Shown: one piece after another, positions 45,680 through 57,936 of the stretch
How positions within the stretch are numbered: position 1 is the first letter of the stretch
Layout: each line of letters starts with the position of its first letter
DNA from: Collimonas antrihumi
Lineage (GTDB): Bacteria > Pseudomonadota > Gammaproteobacteria > Burkholderiales > Burkholderiaceae_D
Assembly (NCBI RefSeq): GCF_018304965.1
Contig: NZ_JAGQED010000013.1
Location: 43,177-107,176 of the forward strand
DNA length: 64,000 bases
Direction: 5' to 3'
Notes under the pieces: generated by a model
Told to the model about the DNA's origin: nothing
Databases searched by the model: none
What the model saw: the letters and a program-made list of their open reading frames with translations, nothing else
Program-made: the position numbers and the translations under genes

Positions 45680-45735
45680 TCATTTGGGCATCTAAGCTTC
45701 CAAAGGTTTTATAAGTATTGTTCAGCTCCATGAAC

Positions 45736-45767
45736 GAAAAAGCCAACCTCAATGGGCTGGCTTTTTC
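45736..45767. terminator. bidirectional terminator of gyrB and the Phd/ParE operon
   Basis: GAAAAAGCCA pairs with TGGCTTTTTC around ACCTCAATGGGC. The A and T flanks let it act on both strands. Confidence 0.8.
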
Positions 45768-45841
45768 AATATCTGTGACACAGATTTTTCATTTTCTTGG
45801 TACGGTTTTCACCTTCTGCCCCATTCGGCAAGCTACACAAA

Positions 45842-48343
<2,502 letters not shown>

Positions 48344-48409
48344 TTACTTCGGATTACTGATTTCGGGACACTGGGTATGCGCTGTGGGACGATCGAATAA
48401 TTCTCGGTG

Positions 48410-48492
48410 CGTCATTCCCGCGCAAGCGGGAATCTATTCTTTTGCCGGTTGTTTAGTCAGTAAAATGGATCCCCGCGTGCGCGGGGATGACG
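48410..48492. repeat. GTCNTTCCCGCG dispersed inverted repeat, copy 2
   Basis: CGTCATTCCCGCGCAAGCGG continues to GAATC, and the inverted arm GGATCCCCGCGTGCGCGGGG ends in ATGACG. The spacer differs from the copy at 39202 (TTTTGCCGGTTG versus TTAAAT) but GTCAGTAAA-type sequence precedes the right arm in both. Located between dnaN and gyrB. Confidence 0.8.
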
Positions 48493-48524
48493 GCGACTAA
48501 CTGGCAAAATCGCTGCTTCGTTGC

Positions 48525-49631
48525 TTAAATACGCATTGGCATCACGACATATTTAAAGTCGGCGTTTTCCGGCACGGTGATCAGTGCTGAGGAATTGGCG
48601 TCGCCGAGGGCGATGTTGACGTTGTCGCCTTTCAGGTTGTTGAGTACATCCAACAGGTAGGTGACGTTGAAGCCGATGTCGACGCTATCGCCGCCGTAAT
48701 CGATTTCGAGTTCTTCAATCGCTTCTTCCTGATCGGCGTTGGTGGAGCTGATTTTGAGGCTGCCCGGGGTGACTACCCAACGCACGCCTTTGAACTTGTC
48801 GCTGGTCATGATGGCGGCGCGTTGCAGGGAGCGCAGCAACTGGTCGCGGCTGATGGTGAAGTCGTTCTTGTAACCCTTCGGCACCACGCGGGTGTAGTCG
48901 GGGAACTTGCCTTCTACCAGCTTGGAGATCAGTTCGATATCGGCGAACGACAGCTTGACCTGGTTGTTGGCGATTTCGAGTTGGACCGGTTCGTCGATTT
49001 CTTCCAGCAGGCGCTGCAGTTCGATGATGGTCTTGCGCGGGATGATGACTTCCTGGCGCGCAAATTCCTGCTCGGTGGCGACCTGGCAAAACGCCAGACG
49101 GTGGCCATCGGTAGCGACGGCTATAACGTTCTTGCCATCGAGTACCAGCAACAGGCCGTTCAGGTAATAGCGGATGTCTTGCTGGGCCATCGAGAAATGG
49201 ACCATGTTGAACAAATGCTTGAGGGTCTTTTGCGGCAGGGTGACGGTGGCGTTGTAATGATCTGCCTGGGCTACCGTCGGAAATTCTTCGGCGGCCAGTG
49301 TTTGCAGTGCAAAACGGGATTTGCCGGATTGCACTGTCATGCGTTTGTTGCTGAGGGTCAGCGAGACTTCGCCGGTGTCCGGCAAGGCGCGCAGAATATC
49401 CAGCAGCTTACGTGCTGCAACAGTCGTTGCTGCAACTTCGCTACCGCTGCCGACCTTGGCGTTGGTGGTGATTTGCACTTCGATGTCGGTCGACAGGAAA
49501 GAGACCTTTTCGCCGTCTTTGCGAATGAGGATATTGGCCAGAATCGGCAATGTGTGCCGACGCTCGACAATACCGCTCACGATCTGCAGTGGCCGGAGAA
49601 GGGTATCTCGGTTGGTTTTGACCAATTGCAT
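48525..49631 (-). CDS. dnaN: DNA polymerase III beta subunit (sliding clamp)
   Basis: 368 residues, the standard length. Begins MQLVKTNRDTLLRPLQIVSG with ERRHTLPILANILI, has VATDGHRLAFCQ in domain 2 and ends FKYVVMPMRI, the typical clamp C-terminus. Forms the ring-shaped processivity clamp. Between dnaA (293 bp upstream) and gyrB. Confidence 0.98.
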   Translation of the reverse strand: MQLVKTNRDTLLRPLQIVSGIVERRHTLPILANILIRKDGEKVSFLSTDIEVQITTNAKVGSGSEVAATTVAARKLLDILRALPDTGEVSLTLSNKRMTVQSGKSRFALQTLAAEEFPTVAQADHYNATVTLPQKTLKHLFNMVHFSMAQQDIRYYLNGLLLVLDGKNVIAVATDGHRLAFCQVATEQEFARQEVIIPRKTIIELQRLLEEIDEPVQLEIANNQVKLSFADIELISKLVEGKFPDYTRVVPKGYKNDFTISRDQLLRSLQRAAIMTSDKFKGVRWVVTPGSLKISSTNADQEEAIEELEIDYGGDSVDIGFNVTYLLDVLNNLKGDNVNIALGDANSSALITVPENADFKYVVMPMRI

Positions 49632-49924
49632 AGCTATATCCTTGTTATTTAAAAATCAAATATTGCCACTTGCTTGCATGCTTTGCTTATTACTTTGCGA
49701 TTACTTTCAAGCAGTCTATAAATGTAACTTAATTCGACTGCCAACGACTCATAAACCAAGCAAATCTGCGCATGTTTCAGGTTTTTTTACAGTTTCCGCC
49801 GATCATCTTTATTTTGGCTTAACGACAAAAAAACCACACTTGCAACCGATTTTCAAAATTGCCTTATCCAAACTTATCCACAGGATTGCAGGCAACCCAG
49901 GCTGTGGACAAGGCACTCTTGAAA
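49632..49924. other. dnaA-dnaN intergenic region, oriC candidate
   Basis: 293 bp, AT-rich. Contains a consensus DnaA box TTATCCACA at 49874-49882, an inverted box TGTGGACAA at 49903-49911 and a near match TTATCCAAA at 49864-49872, with long A/T tracts at 49780-49860 that could be an unwinding element. Together with the box at 51520 on the other side of dnaA, this places the chromosome origin here; which side is active cannot be decided by reading. Confidence 0.65.
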
Positions 49925-51361
49925 TTAGCCTTTGAGCGTTTGTTCCAGCACGTGCAATTCGTGGTTGCACTCTGGATTCTTGGTACGATCGCCGGCGATC
50001 TTGCGGACTGCATGCAACACCGTGGTGTGATCACGGCCACCGAACAATTCGCCGATTTCCGGCAAACTCTTCTGGGTCAGCTCTTTGGCTAGATACATGG
50101 CGATCTGGCGCGGACGGGCGATATTGGCAGGCCGCTTTTTCGAGTACATATCGGCAACTTTGATGTTGAAAAAGTCGGCTACGGTTTTCTGGATGTTCTC
50201 GACGGAGATCTGCCGGTTCTGTACCGACAGCAGATCTTTCAATGCATCCTTGACAACATCGATGCTGATGTCTTTGCCATGAAAACGTGAGTAAGCAAGA
50301 ATCTTGCGCAGTGCGCCTTCCAGCTCACGGACGTTGGAACGTAAATGTTTGGCAACGAAAAACGCAACGTCGTCGGAGAAGGTGACGCCTTCCGATGCCG
50401 CTTTTTTGAGCAGAATCGCTACCCGCATTTCCAGTTCCGGCGGCTCGATGGCCACCGTCAGACCGGAGTCGAAACGGGAAATCAGGCGGTCATCCATACC
50501 GGTGATTTCTTTTGGATAGGTATCGCTGGTGATGATGATTTGCTTCTTTGCTGCAATCAATGCTTCGAATGCGTAGAAGAATTCTTCCTGGGTGCGGCTC
50601 TTGCCGCCGAAGAACTGGATATCATCGATCAGCAGCAAATCAAGCGAGTGGTAATAACGTTTGAAATCGTCAAAACCCTTGCGTTGGTAAGCGGTCACTA
50701 CGTCGCGAACGTACTGTTCTGCGTGGATGTAGCGAATCTTGGAGTTCGGATTGTCGGCCAGCAGCTGGTTGCCGATGGCGTGGATCAGATGGGTTTTACC
50801 GAGTCCGACACCGCCATACAAGAACAGCGGATTATAGGAAACACCTGGATTATTCGCTACCTGGATAGCTGCCGCCCGTGCCAGCTGGTTGGCTTTACCG
50901 GTTACGAAACTGTCAAAACTAAGGGCGGTATTGATGCGCGACTGGTCACGCCTGGCGCTGACAGCGCTGTTCTCGGTCTGCACTTCCGGCAGGCGATCGA
51001 AGTTGCTGTTGCCATAACTGCCACCGCTGGCAGCGGACGACTGGCCGCTCGACTGCTCGCTATTATTACTATTGTTAATAGCGACCGGCATGCCGGAGCT
51101 GGCCGGCGCTGCCGTCGACTTGCGTGGATCGAGCACGAACACCACTTCGATCGGCGCCTCCCAATATTGGTGCGCCAGGGTCGTGATGCGGCTTGCAAAT
51201 TGTGTTTTGACCCAATCCAGCTTAAAGCGATTCGGCGCAGCTATGCGCAATCGTCCATCCTCGTAATCGAGTGGCGTCAGTGGTTTTATCCACGCGCTAA
51301 ATTGTTGAGGCGTCAATTCCTGCTCCAACTGGGTAGAGCAGCTCTGCCAGAAATTTTCCAT
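49925..51361 (-). CDS. dnaA: chromosomal replication initiator protein DnaA
   Basis: 478 residues. Domain I at about 1-85 ([20 protein letters not shown]), a Ser/Asn-rich linker (about 95-140), the AAA+ domain with Walker [19 protein letters not shown] near 187, Walker [14 protein letters not shown], and domain IV with the signature [18 protein letters not shown] near the C-terminus. Initiates replication by melting oriC. Divergent from the rpmH operon, as usual. Confidence 0.98.
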   Translation of the reverse strand: MENFWQSCSTQLEQELTPQQFSAWIKPLTPLDYEDGRLRIAAPNRFKLDWVKTQFASRITTLAHQYWEAPIEVVFVLDPRKSTAAPASSGMPVAINNSNNSEQSSGQSSAASGGSYGNSNFDRLPEVQTENSAVSARRDQSRINTALSFDSFVTGKANQLARAAAIQVANNPGVSYNPLFLYGGVGLGKTHLIHAIGNQLLADNPNSKIRYIHAEQYVRDVVTAYQRKGFDDFKRYYHSLDLLLIDDIQFFGGKSRTQEEFFYAFEALIAAKKQIIITSDTYPKEITGMDDRLISRFDSGLTVAIEPPELEMRVAILLKKAASEGVTFSDDVAFFVAKHLRSNVRELEGALRKILAYSRFHGKDISIDVVKDALKDLLSVQNRQISVENIQKTVADFFNIKVADMYSKKRPANIARPRQIAMYLAKELTQKSLPEIGELFGGRDHTTVLHAVRKIAGDRTKNPECNHELHVLEQTLKG

Positions 51362-51519
51362 GAATCGTTCTATGTGAAGGTGTGCGGGATGAGGTTCTAC
51401 GCCCTGGCTTGGTATTTTTATTGCACGCTGGGTTCAGTAATGAATTCCGTACTACTGAGCAATGCATAACTGGCGGGCGTGCCACACATAAGCCGCTATT
51501 CTACCCTTGCCGGCGCAAG

Positions 51520-51528
51520 TTATCCACA
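51520..51528 (+). promoter_or_regulatory. DnaA box TTATCCACA
   Basis: A perfect consensus box between dnaA and rpmH, about 160 bp from the dnaA start; could serve dnaA autoregulation or be part of a bipartite origin. Confidence 0.7.
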
Positions 51529-51591
51529 GGCACGGCCAATTAATACTGACTATTAAAGTAAAAAGCCTAAGTGTAAAAGGGCGCTAAGTGA

Positions 51592-51621
51592 TTGACAAAC
51601 AAGCAGAAAATGGGTTCTAAT
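51592..51621 (+). promoter_or_regulatory. sigma-70 promoter candidate of the rpmH operon
   Basis: TTGACA at 51592-51597 and TCTAAT at 51616-51621, 18-base spacer; both hexamers are perfect or one off consensus. It would give a leader of about 170 nt before rpmH. Confidence 0.6.
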
Positions 51622-51796
51622 TCAAGGTTCACTGTCCGCTGAATTGCCGGTTTGCGCGTTGACTGCTCTCTGTACTTGTCCCGATTTCGTTGTTCGATAC
51701 CGTGGCGACCAGGCTCAGATCCAATGGCGAAAGGGTAAAAACCCAGCGCTCTGAGTGTGAAGATCCGATTTATTTTTGCTGATTAGCGAGACCAAC

Positions 51797-51931
51797 ATGA
51801 AACGTACTTACCAACCTTCCGTCGTGCGCCGTAAGCGTACTCACGGCTTCCGCGCCCGTATGGCAACCCGCGGTGGCCGCGCTGTGCTCAATGCACGTCG
51901 CGCTAAAGGCCGCAAGCGTCTGGCAGCTTAA
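51797..51931 (+). CDS. rpmH: 50S ribosomal protein L34
   Basis: 44 residues, [20 protein letters not shown], then [20 protein letters not shown] and RLAA. It is the classic tiny, highly basic L34 of the large ribosomal subunit. First gene of the rpmH-rnpA-yidD-yidC-mnmE set, 31 bp before rnpA. Too short to be caught by length-limited gene searches, but unmistakable. Confidence 0.98.
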   Translation: MKRTYQPSVVRRKRTHGFRARMATRGGRAVLNARRAKGRKRLAA

Positions 51932-51962
51932 TCTCAAGCCTGACGCTTAAAGCGTTGCTTGC

Positions 51963-52379
51963 GTGACAGAGAATCCAGACGACCGTTTAAAGAAGTGCGA
52001 GAACTGCGTCCAAGACTTTGCACGTAAACGGCGCATCGTTAAAACGGATGAATTTTCATCCGTTTTTCGTTTGCGCCCTGTCTTTAGAACGGCGCATTTC
52101 GTGTTGTATACCCGCCTTAATGCGCTGCCGCATGCCCGTCTGGGCGTAGTGGCGGCAAAACGGCTGGCACCACGCGCTGTGACGCGTAACACGGTAAAAC
52201 GGGTTACGCGCGAGTTGTTTCGTCTGACACCATTGCCGTCAATCGACTGCGTTGTGCGTTTATCCAAACCGGTAAACACCAAAGCAGGCCCGGCTACGAC
52301 TGCGCGCTTGAAGCGAGAGCTGCATGGCGAACTGAAACAACTGTTCGCGTCGCAACGTCTGGCGGCTGGCACGCCGTAG
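51963..52379 (+). CDS. rnpA: ribonuclease P protein component
   Basis: 138 residues from a GTG at 51963. Begins its conserved part with FARKRRIVKTDEFSSVFRLR; the RNA-binding RNR-type motif appears as RLGVVAAKRLAPRAVTRNTV followed by KRVTRELFR. It binds the RNase P RNA and helps cleave tRNA 5' leaders. The exact start is uncertain, since the first 20 residues are not conserved. Confidence 0.95.
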   Translation: MTENPDDRLKKCENCVQDFARKRRIVKTDEFSSVFRLRPVFRTAHFVLYTRLNALPHARLGVVAAKRLAPRAVTRNTVKRVTRELFRLTPLPSIDCVVRLSKPVNTKAGPATTARLKRELHGELKQLFASQRLAAGTP

Positions 52380-52486
52380 CAGTGCAGCCTTGTAACGTTG
52401 TATTTCAGGGCTTGTATTGTTCCAGCCTGGCTATAGATAGCACTAGCCCATAGTCCAGGCCCGGAAGAAGAAGGAAAAAAGCTGTC

Positions 52487-52771
52487 ATGAAAATGCCTCT
52501 ACTGTTCCTGTTGCGCCTCTACAAACTGGGCATCAGCCCGTTTCTGGGACAGAATTGCCGTTTTTATCCCAGCTGCTCCGATTACGCAGCCGAAGCAATC
52601 CGCACGCATGGCGCCCTGAAGGGCAGCATGCTGGCCGGACGTCGCCTGTGCAAATGCCATCCGTGGCATGCGGGCGGACTCGATCCGGTACCGCCACACC
52701 AGTCATCCACATCTCCCTCTGCAACCAAACCCGCATCGGTTTCCCGATCGTGTGGTTGCGGCCATTCCTGA
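52487..52771 (+). CDS. yidD: membrane protein insertion efficiency factor YidD
   Basis: 94 residues. Starts [20 protein letters not shown] with [20 protein letters not shown] and [19 protein letters not shown], the conserved Cys/His pattern of the family. A membrane-associated helper of YidC, encoded 19 bp upstream of yidC. The C-terminal 20 residues are variable. Confidence 0.95.
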   Translation: MKMPLLFLLRLYKLGISPFLGQNCRFYPSCSDYAAEAIRTHGALKGSMLAGRRLCKCHPWHAGGLDPVPPHQSSTSPSATKPASVSRSCGCGHS

Positions 52772-52790
52772 ATCATAGATAAATACTCTT

Positions 52791-54494
52791 ATGGATATCA
52801 AACGTACCGTCCTGTGGGTTGTATTTTCGGTCTCGCTGTTGTTCCTTTGGGATCAATGGCAGCGCCATAACGGCCAGCCGTCACTATTCTTTCCAAGCGC
52901 TAACCAGACTGCGCCTGTTGCAACCGGTCCTGCCGGTTCTGCCAGCGCTGTTGCGTCGGCCGACGCCAGCACTTCGGTGCCGCAAGCTTCCAATGCTTCT
53001 GCTGCTTCTGCTGTCACCGGCGCCGCCGGTGCATCGGCTAGCGCAGTGCCTGCTACTGCCGCGGAAGCCAAGGGCGAAGTCATCACCATCACTACCGATG
53101 TCTTCAAAGCTGACATCGATACGGTTGGCGGTGAACTGAAGCGCCTGGAACTGTTGCACCACAAGGACACGGTCGACCCGACCAAGAACCTGGTGTTGTT
53201 CGACCAAAGCCCGATCCGTACCTATCTGGCTGAAACCGGCCTGATCGGCGGTCCTTTCCCTAACCACAAGTCGCCTTTCACCGTCTTGCCAGGTGCGCGC
53301 ACCCTGGACAACGGCAACCAGGTGCAACTGGTGCTGGAATCGACTGAAGGCGGCGTCAAGTTGACCAAGACCTATACCTTCAAACGCGGCGATTACTCGA
53401 TCGACGTCAAGCACACAGTCACCAACGACAGCGGTGCGCCAGTCACGCCATCGCTGTACCTGCAACTGGTGCGTGATGGCAATGCGCCAGAAGGCGAACA
53501 ACGTTTTGTGCATACTTTCACTGGCGCTTCGGTGTATACCGAAGGCAGCAAGTTCCAGAAGTTTGCCTTCGACAAGATCGAAAGCGGCAAAGCCGACCAT
53601 GCGACCAAGTCTGACGACGGCTGGTTTGCACTGATCCAGCATTACTTTGTCTCGGCATTCATTCCGCAAGACAAGGCGCCGCGCGAAATCTTCACCAAGA
53701 AGATCGCTACCAACCTGTATGCAGTCGGTAACATCCTGCCGCTGGGCACGATTGCTCCCGGCACCAGCGTGACCATGGATGCGCGTTTGTATTCCGGTCC
53801 GGAAGTGCAGGCTGACCTGGAAGCGATCGCTCCTGGCCTGGAACTGGTCAAGGATTATGGCTGGCTGACGATCATCGCCAAGCCGATTTTCTGGCTGATG
53901 ACGCAGATCCACAAAGTCCTCGGCAACTGGGGCTGGACCATCATCGCGCTGACCGTGCTGATCAAACTGGCGTTCTTCCCATTGTCGGCTGCCAGCTATC
54001 GCAGCATGGCCAAGATGAAGCTGGTCACGCCTAAGATGACGTCGATCCGCGAGCGTTTCAAATCCGAACCGCAAAAGATGAACCAGGCCATGATGGAGCT
54101 GTACAAGACCGAAAAGATCAACCCGCTCGGCGGCTGCCTGCCGATCGTGGTGCAGATTCCGGTGTTCATCTCGCTGTACTGGGTGTTGCTGGCCAGCGTC
54201 GAAATCCGTAACGCGCCGTGGCTGGGCTGGATCCACGATCTGGCAGCACCGGATCCGTTCTACATCTTGCCGGTCGTGATGGCGATTTCGATGTTCATCC
54301 AGACCAAGCTGAACCCGACGCCGCCGGATCCGATGCAAGCCAAGGTGATGATGTTCATGCCGCTGATTTTCTCGGTCATGTTCTTCTTCTTCCCGTCCGG
54401 CCTGGTGCTGTACTGGGTTACCAACAACGTGCTGTCGATTGCACAGCAGTGGGTGATTACCCGCAAGATGGGCGCAGGTCCGGCCAAGGCTTAA
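52791..54494 (+). CDS. yidC: membrane protein insertase YidC
   Basis: 567 residues. One N-terminal helix, an Ala/Ser/Thr-rich linker (about 35-90), the large periplasmic beta domain (about 100-340), then five C-terminal helices: [60 protein letters not shown], and so on, with the conserved positive groove arginine in [11 protein letters not shown]. Inserts and folds inner-membrane proteins, alone or with Sec. Followed by a strong terminator. Confidence 0.98.
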   Translation: MDIKRTVLWVVFSVSLLFLWDQWQRHNGQPSLFFPSANQTAPVATGPAGSASAVASADASTSVPQASNASAASAVTGAAGASASAVPATAAEAKGEVITITTDVFKADIDTVGGELKRLELLHHKDTVDPTKNLVLFDQSPIRTYLAETGLIGGPFPNHKSPFTVLPGARTLDNGNQVQLVLESTEGGVKLTKTYTFKRGDYSIDVKHTVTNDSGAPVTPSLYLQLVRDGNAPEGEQRFVHTFTGASVYTEGSKFQKFAFDKIESGKADHATKSDDGWFALIQHYFVSAFIPQDKAPREIFTKKIATNLYAVGNILPLGTIAPGTSVTMDARLYSGPEVQADLEAIAPGLELVKDYGWLTIIAKPIFWLMTQIHKVLGNWGWTIIALTVLIKLAFFPLSAASYRSMAKMKLVTPKMTSIRERFKSEPQKMNQAMMELYKTEKINPLGGCLPIVVQIPVFISLYWVLLASVEIRNAPWLGWIHDLAAPDPFYILPVVMAISMFIQTKLNPTPPDPMQAKVMMFMPLIFSVMFFFFPSGLVLYWVTNNVLSIAQQWVITRKMGAGPAKA

Positions 54495-54514
54495 ATCGGT
54501 AATACGATTGTCGT

Positions 54515-54552
54515 AAAAAAGCCCGTGAATTAAAAATTCACGGGCTTTTTTG
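54515..54552. terminator. bidirectional terminator after yidC
   Basis: AAAAAAGCCCGTGAATT pairs with AATTCACGGGCTTTTTT, an inverted repeat of 12 or more bases with a short AA-type loop, directly after the yidC stop. Confidence 0.92.
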
Positions 54553-54607
54553 TGGCCATTTGCTTATCGTTGTTTCTATTATCCAACAACCCTCGTAGAA
54601 TAATTCC

Positions 54608-56005
54608 ATGTCTTTCGATTCCTCTCCCATCGCCGCAATTGCCACCGCACCCGGACGCGGCGGCATCGGCGTAGTCCGTATTTCCGGCAAGCAGCTGGGC
54701 TCCCTGATCGAGGCCGTTTGCGGCGTACCGGAAAGCAAGCTGATCCCGCGCCACGCCACCTATCTGCCTTTCAAGAATACCGGCGGCAGCGTCATCGACC
54801 AGGGGTTGGCTATCTATTTCAAGGCACCGCATTCCTACACTGGTGAGGACGTGCTGGAGCTGCAAGGTCATGGCGGCCCGGTGGTGTTGCAGATGCTGCT
54901 GACCCGCTGCCTGGAGGCGGGTGCAGATATCGGACTGCGGATGGCGGAGCCGGGTGAATTTACGCAACGTGCATTTATCAACGACAAGCTGGATCTGGCC
55001 CAGGCTGAAGCGGTGGCCGACTTGATTGAAGCGTCCACCGAGGCGGCAGCCAAATCGGCTTCGGAATCGCTGTCCGGTGCGTTTTCCAAGGTGATCCACG
55101 CGTTGGTAGAGCAGGTTACCAATCTGCGCATGCTGGTTGAAGCAACGCTGGATTTTCCGGAAGAGGAAATCGACTTCCTGGAAAAGTCCGATGCGCGCGG
55201 CCAGTTGGCGACTATTCGCAGCACGCTGGATAATGTGTTCAGCCAGGCCGCGCAGGGCGCCTTGCTGCGCGACGGCTTGAACATCGTGCTGGCGGGTCAG
55301 CCGAATGTCGGCAAATCGTCCTTGCTGAATGTACTGGCCGGATCCGATGTCGCCATTGTCACGCCGATCGCCGGCACCACCCGCGACAAAGTAACCGAAA
55401 CCATTCAGCTGGAAGGCATACCGCTCAACATCATCGACACCGCCGGCATCCGCGATGCCGAAGACGCCAACGACGAAGTGGAGCGGATCGGCATTGAACG
55501 CACCTGGGCCGCAGTGGCCAGCGCCGATGTGATCCTGCACATGCTGGATGCTAATCACGGCCCGTCGCTGGCGGATGAAAAAATCGTTGCCCGCTTCCCG
55601 AACAGCGCGCCGATCATCCGCATCTGGAACAAGATCGACCAGTCCGGCCACCGGCCTGCGGTCGATGTGATGAATGACGCCACCCATATTTACCTGTCGG
55701 CCACCGACCATCTTGGCATCGATCTGCTGCGCGGGGAGTTGCTACGCATCGCCGGCTGGCAGCAAACCGGCGAATCGCGCTATCTGGCCCGCGAGCGGCA
55801 TTTGATTGCGCTTAAGGCGGCGCGAGATCACCTGGATATTGCCGATCAGCACGCGTCTCTCGACAACCGCGTCAACGATCAGTCGCTTGATTTGTTTGCG
55901 GAAGAGTTGCGGCTGGCGCAGGACAAGCTCAGCAGCATTACGGGGGCTTTTACGCCGGATGATTTGCTGGGGGTGATTTTTTCGCGGTTTTGTATCGGAA
56001 AATAA
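54608..56005 (+). CDS. mnmE: tRNA modification GTPase MnmE
   Basis: 465 residues. The N-terminal folate-binding domain begins [20 protein letters not shown]; the inserted G domain has [16 protein letters not shown] near 232, [19 protein letters not shown] and NKID; the C-terminus is the invariant FCIGK. With MnmG it makes the wobble-uridine cmnm5 modification of tRNAs. Its last 18 bases (TTTTGTATCGGAAAATAA) correspond to the attachment site used by SGI1-type islands, and an integrase gene follows, yet the reading frame is intact. Confidence 0.98.
   Translation: MSFDSSPIAAIATAPGRGGIGVVRISGKQLGSLIEAVCGVPESKLIPRHATYLPFKNTGGSVIDQGLAIYFKAPHSYTGEDVLELQGHGGPVVLQMLLTRCLEAGADIGLRMAEPGEFTQRAFINDKLDLAQAEAVADLIEASTEAAAKSASESLSGAFSKVIHALVEQVTNLRMLVEATLDFPEEEIDFLEKSDARGQLATIRSTLDNVFSQAAQGALLRDGLNIVLAGQPNVGKSSLLNVLAGSDVAIVTPIAGTTRDKVTETIQLEGIPLNIIDTAGIRDAEDANDEVERIGIERTWAAVASADVILHMLDANHGPSLADEKIVARFPNSAPIIRIWNKIDQSGHRPAVDVMNDATHIYLSATDHLGIDLLRGELLRIAGWQQTGESRYLARERHLIALKAARDHLDIADQHASLDNRVNDQSLDLFAEELRLAQDKLSSITGAFTPDDLLGVIFSRFCIGK
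55988..56005 (+). other. attachment-site candidate (attL) at the 3' end of mnmE
   Basis: TTTTGTATCGGAAAATAA covers the last codons FCIGK and the stop. SGI1-family integrases recombine at this conserved segment. No second copy was found in the rest of the window, so the other end of the island would lie beyond 64000. Confidence 0.6.
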
Positions 56006-56118
56006 GTAGCTGTCTAATGGCGTCCAATAGCGTCTCCTAATTTCCTGCTATCCCTTATAAAACCTAGATTTACTGTCTCGTATCGTCCAACGCAATCAAT
56101 TGACATCCACTTATTTTT

Positions 56119-56166
56119 GGCATACAAGTAGGCATACAAATCATGCACTCCGAAAGTACGTATGCC
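56119..56166. repeat. GGCATACAA repeats over the integrase promoter
   Basis: GGCATACAA at 56119-56127 and again at 56131-56139, with the inverted core GTATGCC at 56160-56166 overlapping the integrase start. Possible integrase arm-type binding or autoregulatory sites. Confidence 0.55.
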
Positions 56167-57400
56167 AAAAACTGTTCCCCTACTATCAGATACACGCATT
56201 AAGGCCCTGAAACCCAAGGCTGGCCGCTATCCAGTCTCTGATGGCGGCGGCTTGATTCTTGAAGTGATGCCGTCGGGCTCGAAAATCTGGCGCTACCGTT
56301 ATTCACTCAACGCAAAGCGACAAGCGCCAGTTACGATTGGCAACTACCCCGCCGTCAGCTTAGCCGACGCCAGGGAGCGTGCACGCCACTACACAGAGAT
56401 CGTTGCAGCTGGCGTTTCTCCGATAGCCGATGCCAAGAGAGACCGGGGCGCATCCAAGGCATTGAACTCGGTACGAGAATTTGCTGACTTCTGGTACATA
56501 GCAGAAATCGCGAGCAAATCGGAGTCATACCGCAATAGCACTCGGCGTCAGCTGGATAAAGACATCTTCCCAGCCATCGGCAACAAAGCGCTATCGGACG
56601 TCAATGCGGGCGACGTGCTGGCTATCTGCGACCGAATCAAAGGCAGAGGATCGCCGCAGGCTGCTCTCGTCACCCGCAACGTCATTAAGCGTATGTATGA
56701 ATATGCGGTTTCGCGACAGGTAGCAACAACCAATCCCGCCCAGCAACTAGTCGCACGATTTATCGCAACACCCCAAAGCCGTACACGAGTTCTTACACCA
56801 GACGAGATTGGAAGCGTACTGCGTACCGTGTACGCTTCCGATATGGCGCGGGCGTCAAAGTTGGCACTACATCTCCTACTCATCACAATGGTCCGGAAAT
56901 CTGAATTGATTGAGGCAGAATGGTCCGAGTTTGATTTCGGCGCTAGCATCTGGCGCATTCCTGCCGAGCGGATGAAAAAAGATCGCGAGCATTGGGTGCA
57001 TCTATCCAGCCAAGCTGTTGCACTCTTAACTGAGTTGCGAGAGTTGTCGCATAGTGATCGCTACATACTGCCAATGCGTCGCGGCTACGGTGATGATCGA
57101 CCAATCGCCAAATCAACCCTCAATGCCGCCGTTAGAGCCATGAATAGTGACGTGCAACATTTCGTCATTCACGATTTCCGCCGTACTGCGTCAACACACT
57201 TGCATGAGATGGGCTTGTCATCCGATGCTATCGAGAAAGCCTTAGCACATTCGATCAGGGGTATTAAGGGCGTGTATAACCGCGCACAATACGCGGAGGA
57301 ACGACGCAAAATCCTACAGCTCTGGGCGAATTTCGTTGATGAGCAGATAGACGACGGCAGGAAGATTGTAATTGGGAATTTTGGTAAGGCTGCAGCCTAG
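56162..57400 (+). CDS. tyrosine integrase with DUF4102 arm-binding domain (P4/SGI1-like)
   Basis: 412 residues. The N-terminal DUF4102 domain reads LSDTRIKALKPKAGRYPVSD, then GGGLILEVMPSGSKIWRYRY and TIGNYPAVSLADARERARHY. The central SAM-like domain spans about 105-190. Catalytic residues: Arg in VRKSELIEAEWSEF near 245, HDFRRT near 336, His in LAHS near 362 and the nucleophile Tyr in YNRAQYAEERR near 375, all intact. Integrates and excises the island at the 3' end of mnmE, 156 bp upstream. GC is lower than mnmE. Confidence 0.94.
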   Translation: MPKTVPLLSDTRIKALKPKAGRYPVSDGGGLILEVMPSGSKIWRYRYSLNAKRQAPVTIGNYPAVSLADARERARHYTEIVAAGVSPIADAKRDRGASKALNSVREFADFWYIAEIASKSESYRNSTRRQLDKDIFPAIGNKALSDVNAGDVLAICDRIKGRGSPQAALVTRNVIKRMYEYAVSRQVATTNPAQQLVARFIATPQSRTRVLTPDEIGSVLRTVYASDMARASKLALHLLLITMVRKSELIEAEWSEFDFGASIWRIPAERMKKDREHWVHLSSQAVALLTELRELSHSDRYILPMRRGYGDDRPIAKSTLNAAVRAMNSDVQHFVIHDFRRTASTHLHEMGLSSDAIEKALAHSIRGIKGVYNRAQYAEERRKILQLWANFVDEQIDDGRKIVIGNFGKAAA

Positions 57401-57729
57401 TACTTGGCAGACTCATATAAAGGCCAGAATGCCTTATACATAAAGATTTATTGTTTACGCATCGAAGACATCTGCAAAAATTATTTCTTAAACAATCACG
57501 TAGCAGCGCAGTACTCAAATCTTATTAAAGCACAATATGAATTTCGACTAAATGAAAAATATGTTGCTAAAGCGAGACATTTGTGTATAATCTCGCTATT
57601 CACTTAATGCAAACATTGTTTTTCAATATTTGTCAAGTGAATATTGAAATATTTGAGTATTTCAATATTTATAAACACAAATTTGGATCGGCCATTTTTG
57701 TATTTTAACCATTTAGTCACAGGAGATTT
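57401..57729. other. 329-bp AT-rich region upstream of alpA
   Basis: No gene. Contains the alternating inverted repeats at 57622-57669 and is markedly richer in A/T than the chromosome backbone. Confidence 0.5.
57622..57669. repeat. three alternating TTCAATATT half-sites
   Basis: TTCAATATT at 57622-57630, AATATTGAA at 57640-57648 and TTCAATATT at 57661-57669. The last two extend to a perfect 12+12 inverted repeat (AATATTGAAATA / TATTTCAATATT, 6-base spacer). They lie about 60-110 bp before the AlpA-like gene. Confidence 0.75.
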
Positions 57730-57936
57730 ATGACAACACCTTTAGCATGTCTACAAATGAAAGAGTTAACGAAGAAGCTGAGTATGTCTCGCAGTACCAT
57801 TTACAAACTGATCCAGAATCAAGAAGCTGAATTTCCCGTTGGATTTTCAATGATGGGCGGAAGAGGTGTGTACTATCTCGAAAGTGACGTGGATGAGTGG
57901 GTACTTTCAGAGCGACAAAAAAGCCTAATGCATTAA
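57730..57936 (+). CDS. AlpA-like helix-turn-helix regulator/excisionase
   Basis: 68 residues with an AGGAG ribosome site. The MerR-like helix-turn-helix of AlpA proteins is clear: LACLQMKELTKKLSMSRSTI then YKLIQNQEAEFPVGFSMMGG and YLESDVDEWVLSER. AlpA of the E. coli CP4-57 element activates its integrase and promotes excision. Its position between the integrase and a YagK/Gp2-like gene is the standard order in small proteobacterial integrative elements. Confidence 0.9.
   Translation: MTTPLACLQMKELTKKLSMSRSTIYKLIQNQEAEFPVGFSMMGGRGVYYLESDVDEWVLSERQKSLMH

Larger units (their letters stand above)
45337..45841. other. 505-bp region between parE-like and gyrB genes
   Basis: Contains two hairpins (45658-45679 and 45736-45767) and an 87-codon stop-free stretch at 45366-45629 with no ATG and no family features. 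Otherwise nothing is recognised. Confidence 0.5.
51362..51796. other. 435-bp region between dnaA and rpmH
   Basis: Carries a DnaA box (51520-51528), the rpmH promoter candidate and presumably the dnaA promoter on the opposite strand. No gene is seen. Confidence 0.6.

Noticed and set aside
52884..54338. 484-codon minus-strand frame
   Set aside because: Antisense to yidC, with no recognisable protein features.
54530..55711. 393-codon minus-strand frame
   Set aside because: Antisense shadow of mnmE.
56006..56161. tRNA gene as integration target
   Set aside because: No cloverleaf seen; the target is the 3' end of mnmE.
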